Source: Lindgomyces ingoldianus
Taxonomy: Eukaryota > Ascomycota > Dothideomycetes > Pleosporales > Lindgomycetaceae
NCBI RefSeq assembly: GCF_010093535.1
Contig: NW_022985180.1
Coordinates: forward strand, 193,748 to 257,747
Length of the DNA: 64,000 nt
Direction of reading: 5' to 3'
Made by a program: the position numbers and the translations under genes. Under the pieces are notes generated by a model that saw only the letters and a list, made by a program, of their open reading frames with translations, did no database searches and was not told where the DNA came from. This document shows positions 11,105-22,411 of the stretch, piece after piece (positions within the stretch are counted from its first letter, which is position 1; each line of letters opens with the position of its first letter).

Positions 11105-13485
11105 ATGATCTGCACTACCTGCTATGGCATGCTTCGGGGACAAGATGGGCGTCAATGGAGAGGAACTTTCGATTTGTATTTTGATCACCACACCTCCAGA
11201 TGGGAATTGGAAAGGTCTGCAGAGATGGGATGTTCTATTTGCCGCACCATCTGGTATGAAGTAAAAAAACTCGATCCCGCGGAGAATTCCCCACAACGAA
11301 AACCAAAGGATCCGAAGCTTCGAGGTCGGTTCATCTCTGCCTTCCTCTCGGAATTACACGAAAAGCGGGGCCTTTATCGACTAGACTTCAAGCTGAATGA
11401 TTCGAGAAGACTTTCGACATTCCTTCTACAGCAGATTAGTAGGCCTTTATAAACAACTGTTATTCCGTGGGGTGAACTAATTCTGAATGCACAGAAAACG
11501 AATCCGAGTCTCGGCTCTACACTCCAATATCCACCAACACTTCATCCGATGAAGTTCTCCAATTAGCACGGTATTGGATTACAAGGTGCAATAGTCATGA
11601 ACATGAGAGCTGCCCCAATGAAGATTACAACAAGACTCTCTCGTTTTATCCAACACGCTTGATTGATCTCAAACCTTGGTTACTGGAATCGAAGGGGAAT
11701 GACTCAAAATATCAGGGGTTGAAGGGACAGGACTCGAAGGAGCCTGATTGGAGCCTAGAGCAGGACTATGTGCGCCTGATTGTGACTAGAGGCCAACCTC
11801 GTCCTAAAGACCAACAAACTAGAGAATATGAACGTCGAGACGACCAACCTGGAATAACCAACCCTAAGGGGGGTCACTATGTCACCCTTAGTCATTGCTG
11901 GGGTGGAGTCGACTTCGCTCGTCTCCTCAAAGGTACTTTGCACAACTTTCAAGAAAGGATTCCATTAAATGAGTTGCCACTCACATTCCGAGATACAATA
12001 CACTTCGCGCGGCGCTTGAGTAGTAAAGTTCGGTATATCTGGATCGATTCACTCTGCATTATCCAAGATGACTTCGATGACTGGCTTGCTGAATCCACGC
12101 AGATGTATGAGGTTTATAGAAATTCATACTGCAATATCTCCGCAACTGCGGCGATCAATAGTGAGAAAGGCCTGTTTTTCCAGCGGAATCCGCATCAACT
12201 ATGGGGCGACGAGGTGGCTCTCAACACCGAAGGTATCCCAAGGCCTCTTGCGAAAGAACCCCCGAATCAACACTTGGGCCCACTCATACGACGTTGCCAT
12301 GTCCTCGACCTTTCATTTTGGGACCGTGAAGTAGATAAAGCTCCAGCCAACATGCGGGGATGGGTTCTGCAAGAGCGACTGATGGCACCGAGAGTCCTCC
12401 ACTTTTGCAAGCACCAGATTGCTTGGGAGTGTCACCACTTGAATGCAGCAGAACGTTTCCCGCACGGTGTACCCAGTATGGAGCTCAACGTAGGTGGTGT
12501 TGAGGAACGCTCGACTCTGAAGCATCTCATTCCAGACCGGTACGGTCGACAACCAATCTCAACCATCCCGAGCGAGGTTTCGGATGCGGCACATGAGAAC
12601 TGGAAGCGCGTGGTAGAAAGATATTCTAAAACCGGACTTACAGAAGCAAAAGATAAATTGATCGCGCTCGCGGGTATTGCGGAAATGATGGATGCTCAAA
12701 TACGGGGACGATATATCGCCGGGATGTGGGAGAAGTACTTAGCAAGCCAGCTTCTATGGCGTGTAGATCCGGTATTTGAAAACGGACTTTTCTCCTATCC
12801 CTCGCGCCGTCCTGGGTGTTACCGAGCCCCTAGTTTCTCCTGGGCGGCAGTAGATGCACCTCAAGGGATTAGATGTGGCCAAACTATGAGGGAAGAGTGC
12901 CTGGAAATTTCGGTGGAAAAGGTTGAGGTGACAACCACTGGTACTAATCGCTTTGGATTGGTCGAGGAGGGTGGCTATCTTGAACTTATATGTGTTTTGA
13001 ATAAGATAAAATTGGAGTTGCGAGAAAAACGTGGCGTCACCAGATTTGTTTGGTACGCAGAAACCCGTATAAAGAGCGGCGAGGAAGACAACAATGAAGA
13101 GAACCATGGGAAAAGGCATGATCAAAGATGTGAGCAAGAAATGAATGGTGAGATAAAGGTTAAAGAAGAGAGCAATAGAAAACCCATGGAGATTGGGCAT
13201 CAAATTCACAAAAAGCACGACAATGTCTACATTGACAGTCCTTGGGACGATGAAAACGCCATCCGCAATCCCGACAATGAACTATACTGCGTTCCGGCAC
13301 GAAAAGACTCTGATAACAACTTGGTTTGTCTCCTGTTGCTATTTACAAATTGGAGCAACAACCGAAGACGGTGCTTCCGCCGTGTTGGGTTGACGGTTAT
13401 TCCACCTTATGAGGGCGGTCAGGAGATTCGTGGGCATAGTAACAGTAAGGAGTGCGGGGTACGTGAGACAATTCGGATTTTATAA
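11105..13485 (+). CDS. HET-domain (heterokaryon incompatibility) protein
   Basis: HET-domain proteins trigger cell death or growth arrest after non-self recognition in filamentous fungi. Exons 11105-11438 and 11495-13485 give 774 residues; an in-frame ATG at 11051 would add 18. The N-terminus carries two Cys pairs (CTTCYGML, GCSICRTIW) common in this family. The HET domain spans roughly residues 180-340: HYVTLSHCWGG, PLTFRDTIHFARRL, YIWIDSLCIIQDD, NISATAAINSEKGLF, then GWVLQERLMAPRVLHF. The second half continues with the usual family tail (PSFSWAAVDAPQGIRCG) and a Lys/Glu-rich stretch at about residues 590-650 (KRHDQRCEQEMNGEIKVKEE). No NACHT or repeat domain is present, so its sensor may be a separate protein. 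It ends only 35 bp before the nearest ORF of the convergent SIR2-like locus. Confidence 0.92.
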
Positions 13486-13519
13486 ACAGAAGAAATTCGT
13501 TCCTCTGAAGAGTACAGAA

Positions 13520-13729
13520 TTAGTTGTCTTTGGAGAGTAGAAATGGCAATTTGCTAAGAAAATATCTTTTGGCATCGTGTAGATCAATAGTCACAGCATC
13601 TTGATCTTCGCTTGCCAGCACCTCTGCAATCTCGTTCATATCTTGTGTAGTAATAGGATCTAGGGCCTCAGAGGTTGCACGATTAGAGGAGTATGTTGCT
13701 AGCCCTAGAAGTAGAGAAAAAGCTAGCAA
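13520..13729 (-). other. possible C-terminal exon with a hydrophobic segment, belonging to the SIR2-like gene
   Basis: An open frame of about 70 codons that would follow the main body of the SIR2-like gene on the same strand. It begins with a hydrophobic stretch (ASLLAFSLLLGLATYSS) and ends with an acidic region and PFLLSKDN. The main exon ends ALERV-stop at 13792 with GTATAA, which could serve as a donor, but the phase does not match at any acceptor I can see near the C-run at 13750-13756. It could be an alternative exon, a frameshifted tail or chance. Confidence 0.3.
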
Positions 13730-13791
13730 AGAGGCAGTAATAGCATTGCGCGGGGGGACCGCTGAACCTTCTCCTTCAAGAGTTCCATAAG

Positions 13792-16700
13792 TTATACGCG
13801 TTCAAGGGCCAACATCCCTGGTAAAGTAAACTGCGGTTCCTCATACATCCTGTCCACTGCCTCACTCTTCCGTACCAAAAACACGCACTGTCCCAGAAAC
13901 TGCTGGAGAACTTCCCTCGTCTTCTGGTCCAGAGATGGAATAGTAATGATCGGTTCATCTTCCACGTCAACTGAAGCGGTTGCAAACACCCTCATCTCAC
14001 GAGCAATTGCATCCTTTGTCTGTCTATCGAGTTGCTCCTGCGTAGCTAGTTTCCGACGGACTTGTGCTAGTGCGTCACGAGTAACACAAAGATCCTGCTC
14101 TGATGCTTGGCCCAGAAGCAGCGCAGAAATTTGTGCGGAGGATCCTATGGAGACCGCAGAATCATTAAGCCGGAGACTTTTAGAGTCATCTAAGAGGCTG
14201 GCGATGAATCTCCATGAAGATATCTCATCTTCGTCGAGGAATATGAGGCTCCTTGGCGAAGAGGATTTCATGATTAGGTGGATGGGCAAATTACCACGAT
14301 ACGGTACATCGAAGAGTTCGTGGCAAAGAGGACCAGATACCCATGGCCTGTGCAGTATCTTCATTCTACCTGAGATCAGCTGATTGCGAATCTCCGGTTC
14401 AATTTCGTCTTTGAGAGGCTTATCGATAGCTTCATGATGATCCACAACCGTAGCAAACAACCCAGCTAGATTGTATAGCTTCGAACGAGTCAACTGATCT
14501 TTAAGATTCTGGACAAAAAGATTGACAGTTCCTATGATGGTGTCCACCATAGCAGCCGCAAGGTCTTCGTCTTGCGTCTTGATTGTGTCAGAGAATACAT
14601 CGAGACGACTTGATCTCAGGCTTCTCCACCGGTCCAGTAAGTATGCCTTCGTCGAGTCTTGGCGCTCCAAAACAGCTCGCCGAAGATACTTGTAGTAATT
14701 CCCGGTTATTTCCTCGGACGAATAGAAAATGCAACTGTTATCGATTCCAATAGATTCGAAATGCGCATCGAGGGCTTGGATTTGACTTTCCGCTATCTTC
14801 TCGGAAATGTAGTTGCTGGCCACGGTCGTGCGGTATTTTGATAGGATAGTTTTTTCGTTTCCAGGCCCTTCGCTCAGTGGTATGACAGGGTGCAGAAAAT
14901 TGAGATAGAATGTATTCAGGTGGTCCTTACTACTGAAGAGAAGCTCGTTGATGAAGACGCTCGAATTTGTGAGGACGTTTGGTGGAATGGCAATACTGTC
15001 TGCAAAGAGGATTGCGCGGTGCAGAAGACCACGCAGAAACAGTGCTGGTGGAACTCCATATTGATTGGCTTTTGCGCTGACGTTGTCTAAGGAAGGAATG
15101 AACGCGACGACCGAAGAGGTGCGCTGAGTGTCTTCGAGTTTTGATTTTGGCAACTGATATTCAGAAGGAGCCTTTCTGAGGTTTAGCTTTTCCAACAGAG
15201 ATTTGGTCATGTCGGAAGCTTGCAAGTCGCCAACCAAATAGGCAGTATTCTGAGCAAAGGAAAGAGCCTCGCTGGCGGCCCGCTCCTGCCCGCCACAGAA
15301 CAGCAAGAGGCCGTACAATGCGCTGATTACCCATGATTGAGCGTGCGGGTGATGCGTGTTCAGCGTCTGCGCAAGGTCAAGATGTCGCAACCGGATTTTA
15401 GAACGTTCATTTTCGACTTGACTGGAGATGTATGCGCGTTGACCTTCATCTAAATCTCCACTGAAAAGGTATTGGAGCAATGTAGCGATATTGCTACACT
15501 CCTTAGCCAGTCCGTACTACGAAAGAGTCAGCATAATCACTGAGACGGCTTGAAAGCTATATACTGGGTCAAGGTACCTGCTCCTGATCCCTTAATGGGC
15601 CTAATTCTGTCTCGAGAACTCTGTTCCAATCTTGTCTCGTACCATCTACGAAACCAAGTCTACTGAGAGGCACCTTCTCACTCTCGGTTCCGTGGCAGAG
15701 TTCTATCAAATCCAGCACAACTAGTTTGCACCAAGAAGACCCAAGGTTTCCTGACCATGTAGCGACAAAATTGCTAAAGTCGGTGGGATTCTCGTTCCCC
15801 TTTACTCGCTCTCCTGGAATGGAACCTTGTAGGAGACACAGTCCCTCGGACGTGTGCTCTTCGGTCGGGACAGACTTCAAAAGTGCTTGAAGGCCAGGCT
15901 CCATCTTGTCGAGGTCCACCTGGAGCCATACAAGCCGCCCTTCTCTTTTGTTATGGACCATTCGGAGGTAGTCAGTGTTATCGTTCAAGTCTCCACCACT
16001 GAAGCCAACTACAAAGAAAGTACTTTTAATAAGAAGGCTGTCTAGAATATCCACCGCGTAAGAAGGGAGACCTTGCTGCCGCTGCAAGCGAGTATCAATG
16101 CAGGTGTCTGGCATGTAACAGGAACCATGCAGCTTAAAGAGAAAAGATATATTTCCTCCTAGCTGCGGTAGCAAAGTCTGCGCAAACCGGCATGCCTCAG
16201 GGCCGCTGACAACGATGATCAATTTGTCCGAAGTTTCACCCAAACGATTGACGATCGCGTCACTGTCGATGTGGAAATTGTTCGTAAGAGTGTATGTGTT
16301 TGCTTGAGCGTTTCGAAGCGCCTTCTCAAGACAATCGTCGAAATTTGTCGTGACAACGGCAGCAGCACTCCCGTCCATGAGACATTGAGCCGCCCACCTA
16401 TGGACATGATTGACCAACCAAATGTCCCCCTTCTTTTGGGTCTCGAAGGCTTTTAAGAGACGTAGATAGTCTTTCCCAAGCCGTCGGGCAATGATCTCAG
16501 TGACTTTGTAATTCGGTACTCTTCGTGGGTTTTTCCAATTCAAGGCTTCGGCAATGCACCTTTTGAGCGCTATGTTCGCTTCTTGTTTATTTTTTTAACA
16601 CATCTTCTTTAGAGCTGTGACAAATACGAACCTTGGGAGTCGACCCCAACATCCTCTGTCGATCTATCAACCAGCGAGCTGTACACAATTTCAATAAACT

Positions 16701-16890
16701 TATCCCAAATTGGGAAACAAGTTGGTTGGAAAGATGAGATTGCGGCTCCTAAGAAAAGGGTAGCTCTGTTATCCACCCTCTTGAGCATTCTTTCCACTCG
16801 GGAGCGGACATGACTCCAACCATATCCTTCAGTGGCATCCGATTTGACTATTCCTGTTCGGAAAGCGGATGAAATGGCGTTGTCGGCCAT
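13792..16890 (-). CDS. large SIR2-like (SIR2_2-type) putative NAD-consuming protein with a helical C-terminal region
   Basis: Exons 16890-16632, 16569-15578 and 15516-13792, GT-AG and in phase, give 991 residues. The N-terminal 300 residues carry the SIR2-like fold: ATLFLGAAIS (about 44-52, the GAGxS-type nucleotide loop), AAVVTTNFDDCLEKAL (about 157-172, with the conserved Asn and Asp), FLFKLHGS (His about 234, the catalytic-type histidine) and STFFVVGFSGGDLND (about 270-283). This is the version found in bacterial defence NADases (ThsA, DSR, Avs5) and some eukaryotic NLR-like proteins, not the histone deacetylase type, since the CxxC zinc module is absent. Residues 400-991 are mostly predicted helix, with repeat-like segments, and resemble nothing I recognise; no P-loop is seen. 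It is convergent with the HET gene. An NADase role in cell death is inference. Confidence 0.8.
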
Positions 16891-18095
16891 GGCAAATACT
16901 GTAATTGAGGTTCAGTTAGGAAGTGAAAGATTGAGGGGATTTTCTCTGTACAACAAAGGTGGGGTGGGGAGATATCGGGCTGCCAAGGTCTACCCTCTGC
17001 AACGTCCTGGGCTGATTTTTTGCCTAAGTATTCTTCGTATGACTAAGTCATCCAATTGGATGAAAGTACTGGATATTCTGTATCGACTCCCACCCTTGTA
17101 TATCCCAGCATCAAAGAGTTGAGCCATCAATTCGCTTCTTTTACCCCGCAACTCGTGGAGAGTGAGACGTCCGGTTGACACTAAAATTGATAAGGCCCAA
17201 AAAATATTATGAGAATGCTTTAAACACAGAATAATAATATAAGTGAATCTTGTTAGAGGCTGAAGATAAAATCTCTTGTACCTAACTTATAATACACAAC
17301 ACTGATGGGTAGCAACACACCAAGACCCCATCAAATTGCTGTACTGCTTAATGGTTGCGAGGAGGAGACATCGATTTATCTAGGCTGTTGGCCGAAAATC
17401 AGCTGGGGCGTGGACGCAGTGGTGTGCACGGAGGGAGGGCCTCCATGTCCTCACGTACACATGAATAGATGCCAAATTTAGCGTAGGTACAAGTAGTTAG
17501 TATTGCTCCTTTAGAGTCCTTCTATGGTAGGAAGAGTGAATTATTAACCACTAATCCAACCTATGGCAGCGAACCACGCCCAGAAGTCTCTAATTTAGAT
17601 CTACAGTCTGAATTTTCGTCTGATTTAGCATCAATCGCATCTGCCTACAGGATCTGGAGGTGGGCGGAGGGCAAGCGAAGGTGTAGTGAAGGAATTTTCA
17701 ACAGCTAATTGTGCCAAAGGTTGGTGGGCGCAAGATGATGTGTATACCTGCATTTTCCGCCAGTGATTGACGAGCGACTTTAGAGTTGCATCCAATTCTG
17801 TAGACGAAGGCGAGCTGGTGAGACCATTTGGTTGTGTCATAGTGTTTTATGTCTAAATCAATTGCAGGCTAACTGATTGAACTTAAGTCGTATGATCTGC
17901 GCTAATGCACTGCAAACCAGAGTGTTTTATTCGCCGATCAGGAGTTCCAGCTTGCGATGACGTTGCGCGACAAACTCGAGTCCCAATCAAGAGGTCAGCT
18001 TCCCCCAAACTTCACCTAAGCCAATCCGAAGCTAAAGTGGAGCATTGGGTCATTGTGGACTCACAAGACGACTGGACTTATAATATAAAAGAATA
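16891..18095. other. intergenic region upstream of the SIR2-like gene
   Basis: Contains two weak candidates on the minus strand. One is a short ORF at 17181 (STGRLTLHELRGKRSELMAQ) followed by a branch-point-like CTAAC and TTACAG just before the SIR2-like ATG, which could be an upstream exon or a leader intron. The other is a spliced-looking fragment at 17840-17640 (MTQPNGLTSSPSSTELDATL). Neither has a recognisable domain. Confidence 0.3.
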
Positions 18096-19360
18096 ATGAT
18101 GCCTATGAGCTGCAAGTTGGCTATAGAAGCCATACCCTCCTTACTCCCATCCAAGACTCTTGCTCCCGCAGGAATAGCTATCTTCTTCACTTACTATCTA
18201 TTATGGATAATATACACCCACTTATTTCACCCCTACGACTCTACCCCCAGCCATTCATGGCCAGCATCGCTAGCTGGCACCGTTGGTATAGCTTCCGCTA
18301 TTGCATTAACACAAACATCCAGCACGCCCTCCACGAGAAACACGGCCCACTCCCCCGCATAGATCCAGACGAAGTTCAAATCGCAGATCCCGCGGCTATC
18401 AACATGATCTCTCGGCTAATATTTCTCAAAACGGAATTCTACAAACTCAATCCTGGGATTGGGGGAGAACCACTATCTTTGCGCAAAAAATGACAAGAAG
18501 CATGTCGTTTTGAAAAAGTTACCTTTCTCACTTTTCAGGGCGGAGAGCGTGAGCAGGTATGAAGGGTATATTGATAATATTTTGCAGTTGCTTTGTGAGA
18601 AGTTGGATGAGCTGGAGGAAGTGGATCTCATTGAATATGTGGCGAAATGTGCATGGTATACGGTGGGGAATATAGTGTATAGCTATGATGGAGAGTTTGG
18701 TATGCTGCGCAATAATACGGATTATAATGGATGGATAGGTAGTGTGAACATAATGCAGTGGCAGCCCAGCCAGCTAGGATACGTTCCTTATAGCCTTCGC
18801 ACTCTCTACTTTATGTGGTAGCTGTTGCTCAGTGGGAAGACGAGAGAGGGAATTACACTATGTTGATTAAGATGTTGAGAATGACGGAGGATGAGAAGAT
18901 GGATTGAAATGGAGATGATATCGTGCTGACATTGAACGAGTTTGTGTGGGCGGGGAGCGATGCGACTGGAAGTGTTTTCGGAAGGGTAAGCAATTGTTCC
19001 TCTTGGCATATTGTTCCCAGACTCTAATGAAGATATAGATTCTATATTTCATCCTGATCGACGACAAGGTATGCAATAAAATCCTATGGGATCTCGACTC
19101 CGCTCCCCTTATCGACGGAAAAACCATCTACCAAGAAGCTTCCCGCCTCCCCTATCTCTCAGCCTGCGTATTGAAGCCACTACATCGCCACGGCATAATT
19201 AGAATTGGCCTGCCTCGCTATATCCTTACTTGCGGCACTCAGATCTGTGGCCGCTGTTACCCAGCGGATACAAAGTCCAGTTGCAGAGCAATGTAACAGG
19301 CCTTGATCGAGGCATTTTTGGTGGATATACCGAAGTTTTTAGACCGTAAAGGTAGATTGA
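18096..19360 (+). pseudogene. cytochrome P450 pseudogene
   Basis: Remains of a fungal microsomal P450. It starts with a membrane anchor (LAPAGIAIFFTYYLLWIIYT), then shifts frame at about 18235 into YPQPFMASIASWHRWYSF, LHEKHGPLPRIDPDEVQIAD and KTEFYKLNPGIG. It shifts again near 18470 to ESVSRYEGYIDNILQLLCEK and DYNGWIGSVNIMQW, with stops at about 18820 and after. The I-helix remnant VWAGSDATGS and the K-helix region EASRLPYLSACV are still readable, but the ExxR motif is replaced (LKPLHRHG) and no FxxGxxxCxG haem loop is present. Several independent breaks make function very unlikely. It lies in the gene-poor stretch next to the SIR2/HET pair and a transposon relic. Confidence 0.85.
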
Positions 19361-21420
19361 GAACTATGAAGAGACACTGAGGAGGAGGGAGAGGAAATTA
19401 TTGACTTCTAGGTATGAGACGAGGGTGTGCATGAGAAAGCAGGTGTGTGTATTCTGTATTCTTATCTGCGAGGACCTGAACCATTGAAGCATGGGCTGAT
19501 TGGTTAATAGATTGCATTGCATGATATTTAAAAGTTTCTTCCCAAAGTGCTGGGACTATTTCAGTTCGAGGTGCTACAGGAGCCAAAGGTAATGAGGGGT
19601 TTGGTTTCAGCAGCCGGAGGAATTCATGGTGAGAGTCGAGAAAAGGGTACAGAGTTCCGCATAAGTCAGGGTAGGTAGCTTAGATGATGGTGCTTGAATC
19701 TAACGCGTGAGTGCTTGCTGCATTTCTTTGCTTTTTTTGAAAGGGGATATTTACGCACTCCGTTAACCTACCTGGAAAGTCAATATGCTCTTCACCAAAT
19801 ACGAGCTCAGCCGGCAAGCTCAGCCAACCAATAGGTTCTCAATTCTTGAGGCCTCTTTCTCGATGGTCTCAACAGGCTTGTGGGAGTGAGTTGTGAGCCT
19901 TAACTTGAACTTCGAATATATTGAGCCTTGTGCCAGAGCATCCTACTGAAGTAGCAATGCTTCTAGCTGCGGAAGGAGATCATTGAGCCTCAGCCATTGT
20001 AGACTAAGATATCGCCTAGGGCTATAGATTGCCTGACAGATGCAGGCTTAGAAATTCAATATCACGACGCCTCTGTTTTGCATATTCCATAATCATGTCC
20101 CACAACCCTAGGAACGCAAATGTTTTTGTACACTTTTAGCAACGCTAAAACCGCTCTATTTTCGTGCAGACTAGCACTGAATTCTTTTGGGTACGCTCCC
20201 AATAAAGATTGCCAACTGTGGCCAAGGGGATTTGCCTCCAGTGTTAGCATTGCGTGCAACCAATGAGTTCCTCAAGTAATTGCTCTAAATCCTTGATATT
20301 TAAGCTATAGGTAGAGCTTAAGAATCCGCTACTTCAGAGTCCGCTGCAGATGCTCAAAAAGGTTAATACCTAGGGGATACGGAAGCTAGCACGTTGCAAC
20401 TTCACGCACAACGAACTAGTCGCACGTCATCCACCCAAAATAGGAAATCATGGCACTCCTGACCTTCGTATATTACCTCAAGCTCTTCCTTTGTTGGCTG
20501 ATTCATAGCAGCGGCCTAACTTAGCAAAACTACATTTGTAAAAGCTGAAAAATATTTCGTCAAAATGTCCTGGATCCCGAAAGCAGGTGGAACGCGCCAG
20601 CCCGAAGGGGATATCACATTTTCCAGATCGCACAGCGCGATCTCATGGTTTCCGGGGGTTTCGTCCCAGATGCTACTGGCAATGGCCTCGCTCATACTGC
20701 CTTCCACCCAATATACAACCACCTTGTATAAGACCAGTTTCACACGAAAGGGAGGACCCCGCGATAAGAACCTAACTTGTTGGTGCTAGAGTGAAACATG
20801 GCGATTTTATATTCAAAGCCTCCCAGCTACGCTGGCTGGCTCCCAATATCGCTTCGACCAGCTCTACTGTGTGTTTTAAAGTCGATATATGTCTAGTCCG
20901 AAGGGTACACCACGATTTGCGTGAACTAAATGATGAGGAATCCGCTATTGGTACGATTTTTCTGGATAGCTTGCCAGGTGAAGAAGGATTCAAGGTCGTT
21001 CACAGGCTGGAACCCTCCGATTTTGGCTCGTTCAACTCGGATCCTGCGCAAGGGCTACTCTCTACATCCAACCTTTACAGCGTGCTGCTGAAGAATTGTT
21101 TTGGGCTAAAGCACCTCAAACTCGCATTCGAGCTCAATAGGTTCATTGGTATACAATCACGGTTGATTCAAAAACTGCCAGAGGAAAGTATCCACTTCTT
21201 CGGCTAGATTTCATCCTCTGCTCCACTTGCCTTGAGAGATTGCACCTTCACAGTATCTACAATTATATCCTCTGGCTTGAAAGATGCAGTCGGGGCCTTG
21301 GACAGCTTAGGGTATTGAATTGAGCGATAATAGACTGGGAATACTATGTCCCTGTTCTTCTCGTAACTCAGCGTTTCCAACAGGAAGTAGTACAATTGAT
21401 ACTTTTGCTCCACCTACAAT
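19361..21420. other. gene-poor region with one weak ORF
   Basis: Mostly without coding signal. A 138-codon plus-strand ORF (20791-21207; MKHGDFIFKASQLRWLAPN, with LKNCFGLKHLKLAFELNRF near its end) looks more protein-like than its neighbours but has no domain I know. A 69-codon minus ORF (21413-21204) abuts its stop. Either could be an exon of a lost gene. Confidence 0.3.
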
Positions 21421-22250
21421 CACGTGAGGCAAACAAACGTAACTACATTTTTAACTATTACAATTTAATTAATAAGGCTTAAAAGTAAGCAGTATTACAA
21501 TTAAGGTAGACTTTTTTAAGGCTGCAGTCTCTAACGCGCGTGAGGGCTAAAGGAGTGTGTTTGTGCTACTATTTACGTGTTAAACTATCCTTTACCTAAG
21601 ACTCTGTCTCTATTGGTCTAAGGACTGTTAGAGGCATTACAGCTTATAGCACAAAAAGGCAGGAGCTTTAATGCTTAAAGTCTTCTTAAAGTACGTAGAT
21701 GCTAAGGAAAAGAAGGAGAATAAGCCTAATAAGCTGCTACAACGTAAACAACCCTTATCTAGTAGTGCCTATAACTCCCGCTATAAACAGACTCTTTTAG
21801 TTAACATAACTTTGCTCACTAGAAAGAAGTCTTATAAAAAGGCTAAGAAAACCTTAGAGCTTGCCTTGTACTATAGTAACCTTTTAGACAACCTTATTAT
21901 AGCAAAAGATAACAGTCCCTTGCATGGGGAACCTCTGGATTAGTGGCTCTAGGTTGGTCGGCGCGACTATCCTGTACTCTTCAAGATGGCACTTGATTTC
22001 CTATGTATACCCTCCACAAGCTGCGACTGCGAGAGAGCCTTTAGTAGGGGGAAAAGGACATTACTTGTGACTGTAATTATCTCTTAGGCTCTACAATTAA
22101 AGCTTTGCAACTCTAGAAGTTAAGAAGTACAAGCAGCTTTAATTAAACTGTAACTTAATTATATTAACCCCTGCTGTCAGGTAAAGCAAACAAAAGTATA
22201 TAATAAGTGAGACGTAACTTGTCTAAAAAGCCTGAGTCGAATCGTACTAC
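21421..22250 (+). mobile_element. hAT-family transposase relic, C-terminal dimerisation region
   Basis: An AT-rich stretch in which one frame from 21671 reads AKKTLELALYYSNLLDNLI, then PLD-stop-WL-stop-VGRRDYPVLFKM, ALDFLCIPSTSCDCERAFSRG. This is the conserved hAT C-terminal dimerisation block (W...YP.L...A.D.L.IP.....ER.FS). The stops sit where Trp codons are expected (TGG to TAG), the signature of RIP. The N-terminal part is unrecognisable and I could not find terminal inverted repeats, so boundaries are approximate. Confidence 0.75.
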
Positions 22251-22385
22251 TTCCTGATGGAAACGCTGTCGTAGCTATATAACCCCTTGTATCCTAGCCT
22301 TGCTTTCCCTTTCACACAAGTCTGCTCCGCAAGCCGTGAAACCACATGATCATAAAACGCGTGCTACTATTTCCTCCACTAAGAC

Positions 22386-22411
22386 TTTTTTTTTTTTTTT
22401 TTTTTTTTTTT
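22386..22411. repeat. 26-base poly-T tract
   Basis: An uninterrupted run of T, the longest homopolymer in the window. It is followed by a 10-bp inverted repeat (CACCCAAGAG near 22435 and CTCTTGGGTG near 22492) and a 12-base A run near 22569. It could be the poly-A tail of a short retroposed element on the minus strand. No target duplication was found. Confidence 0.6.

Noticed and set aside
17631..17840. Small spliced-looking fragment on the minus strand
   Set aside because: A plausible donor and acceptor exist, but joining them soon meets a stop and no family is recognisable.
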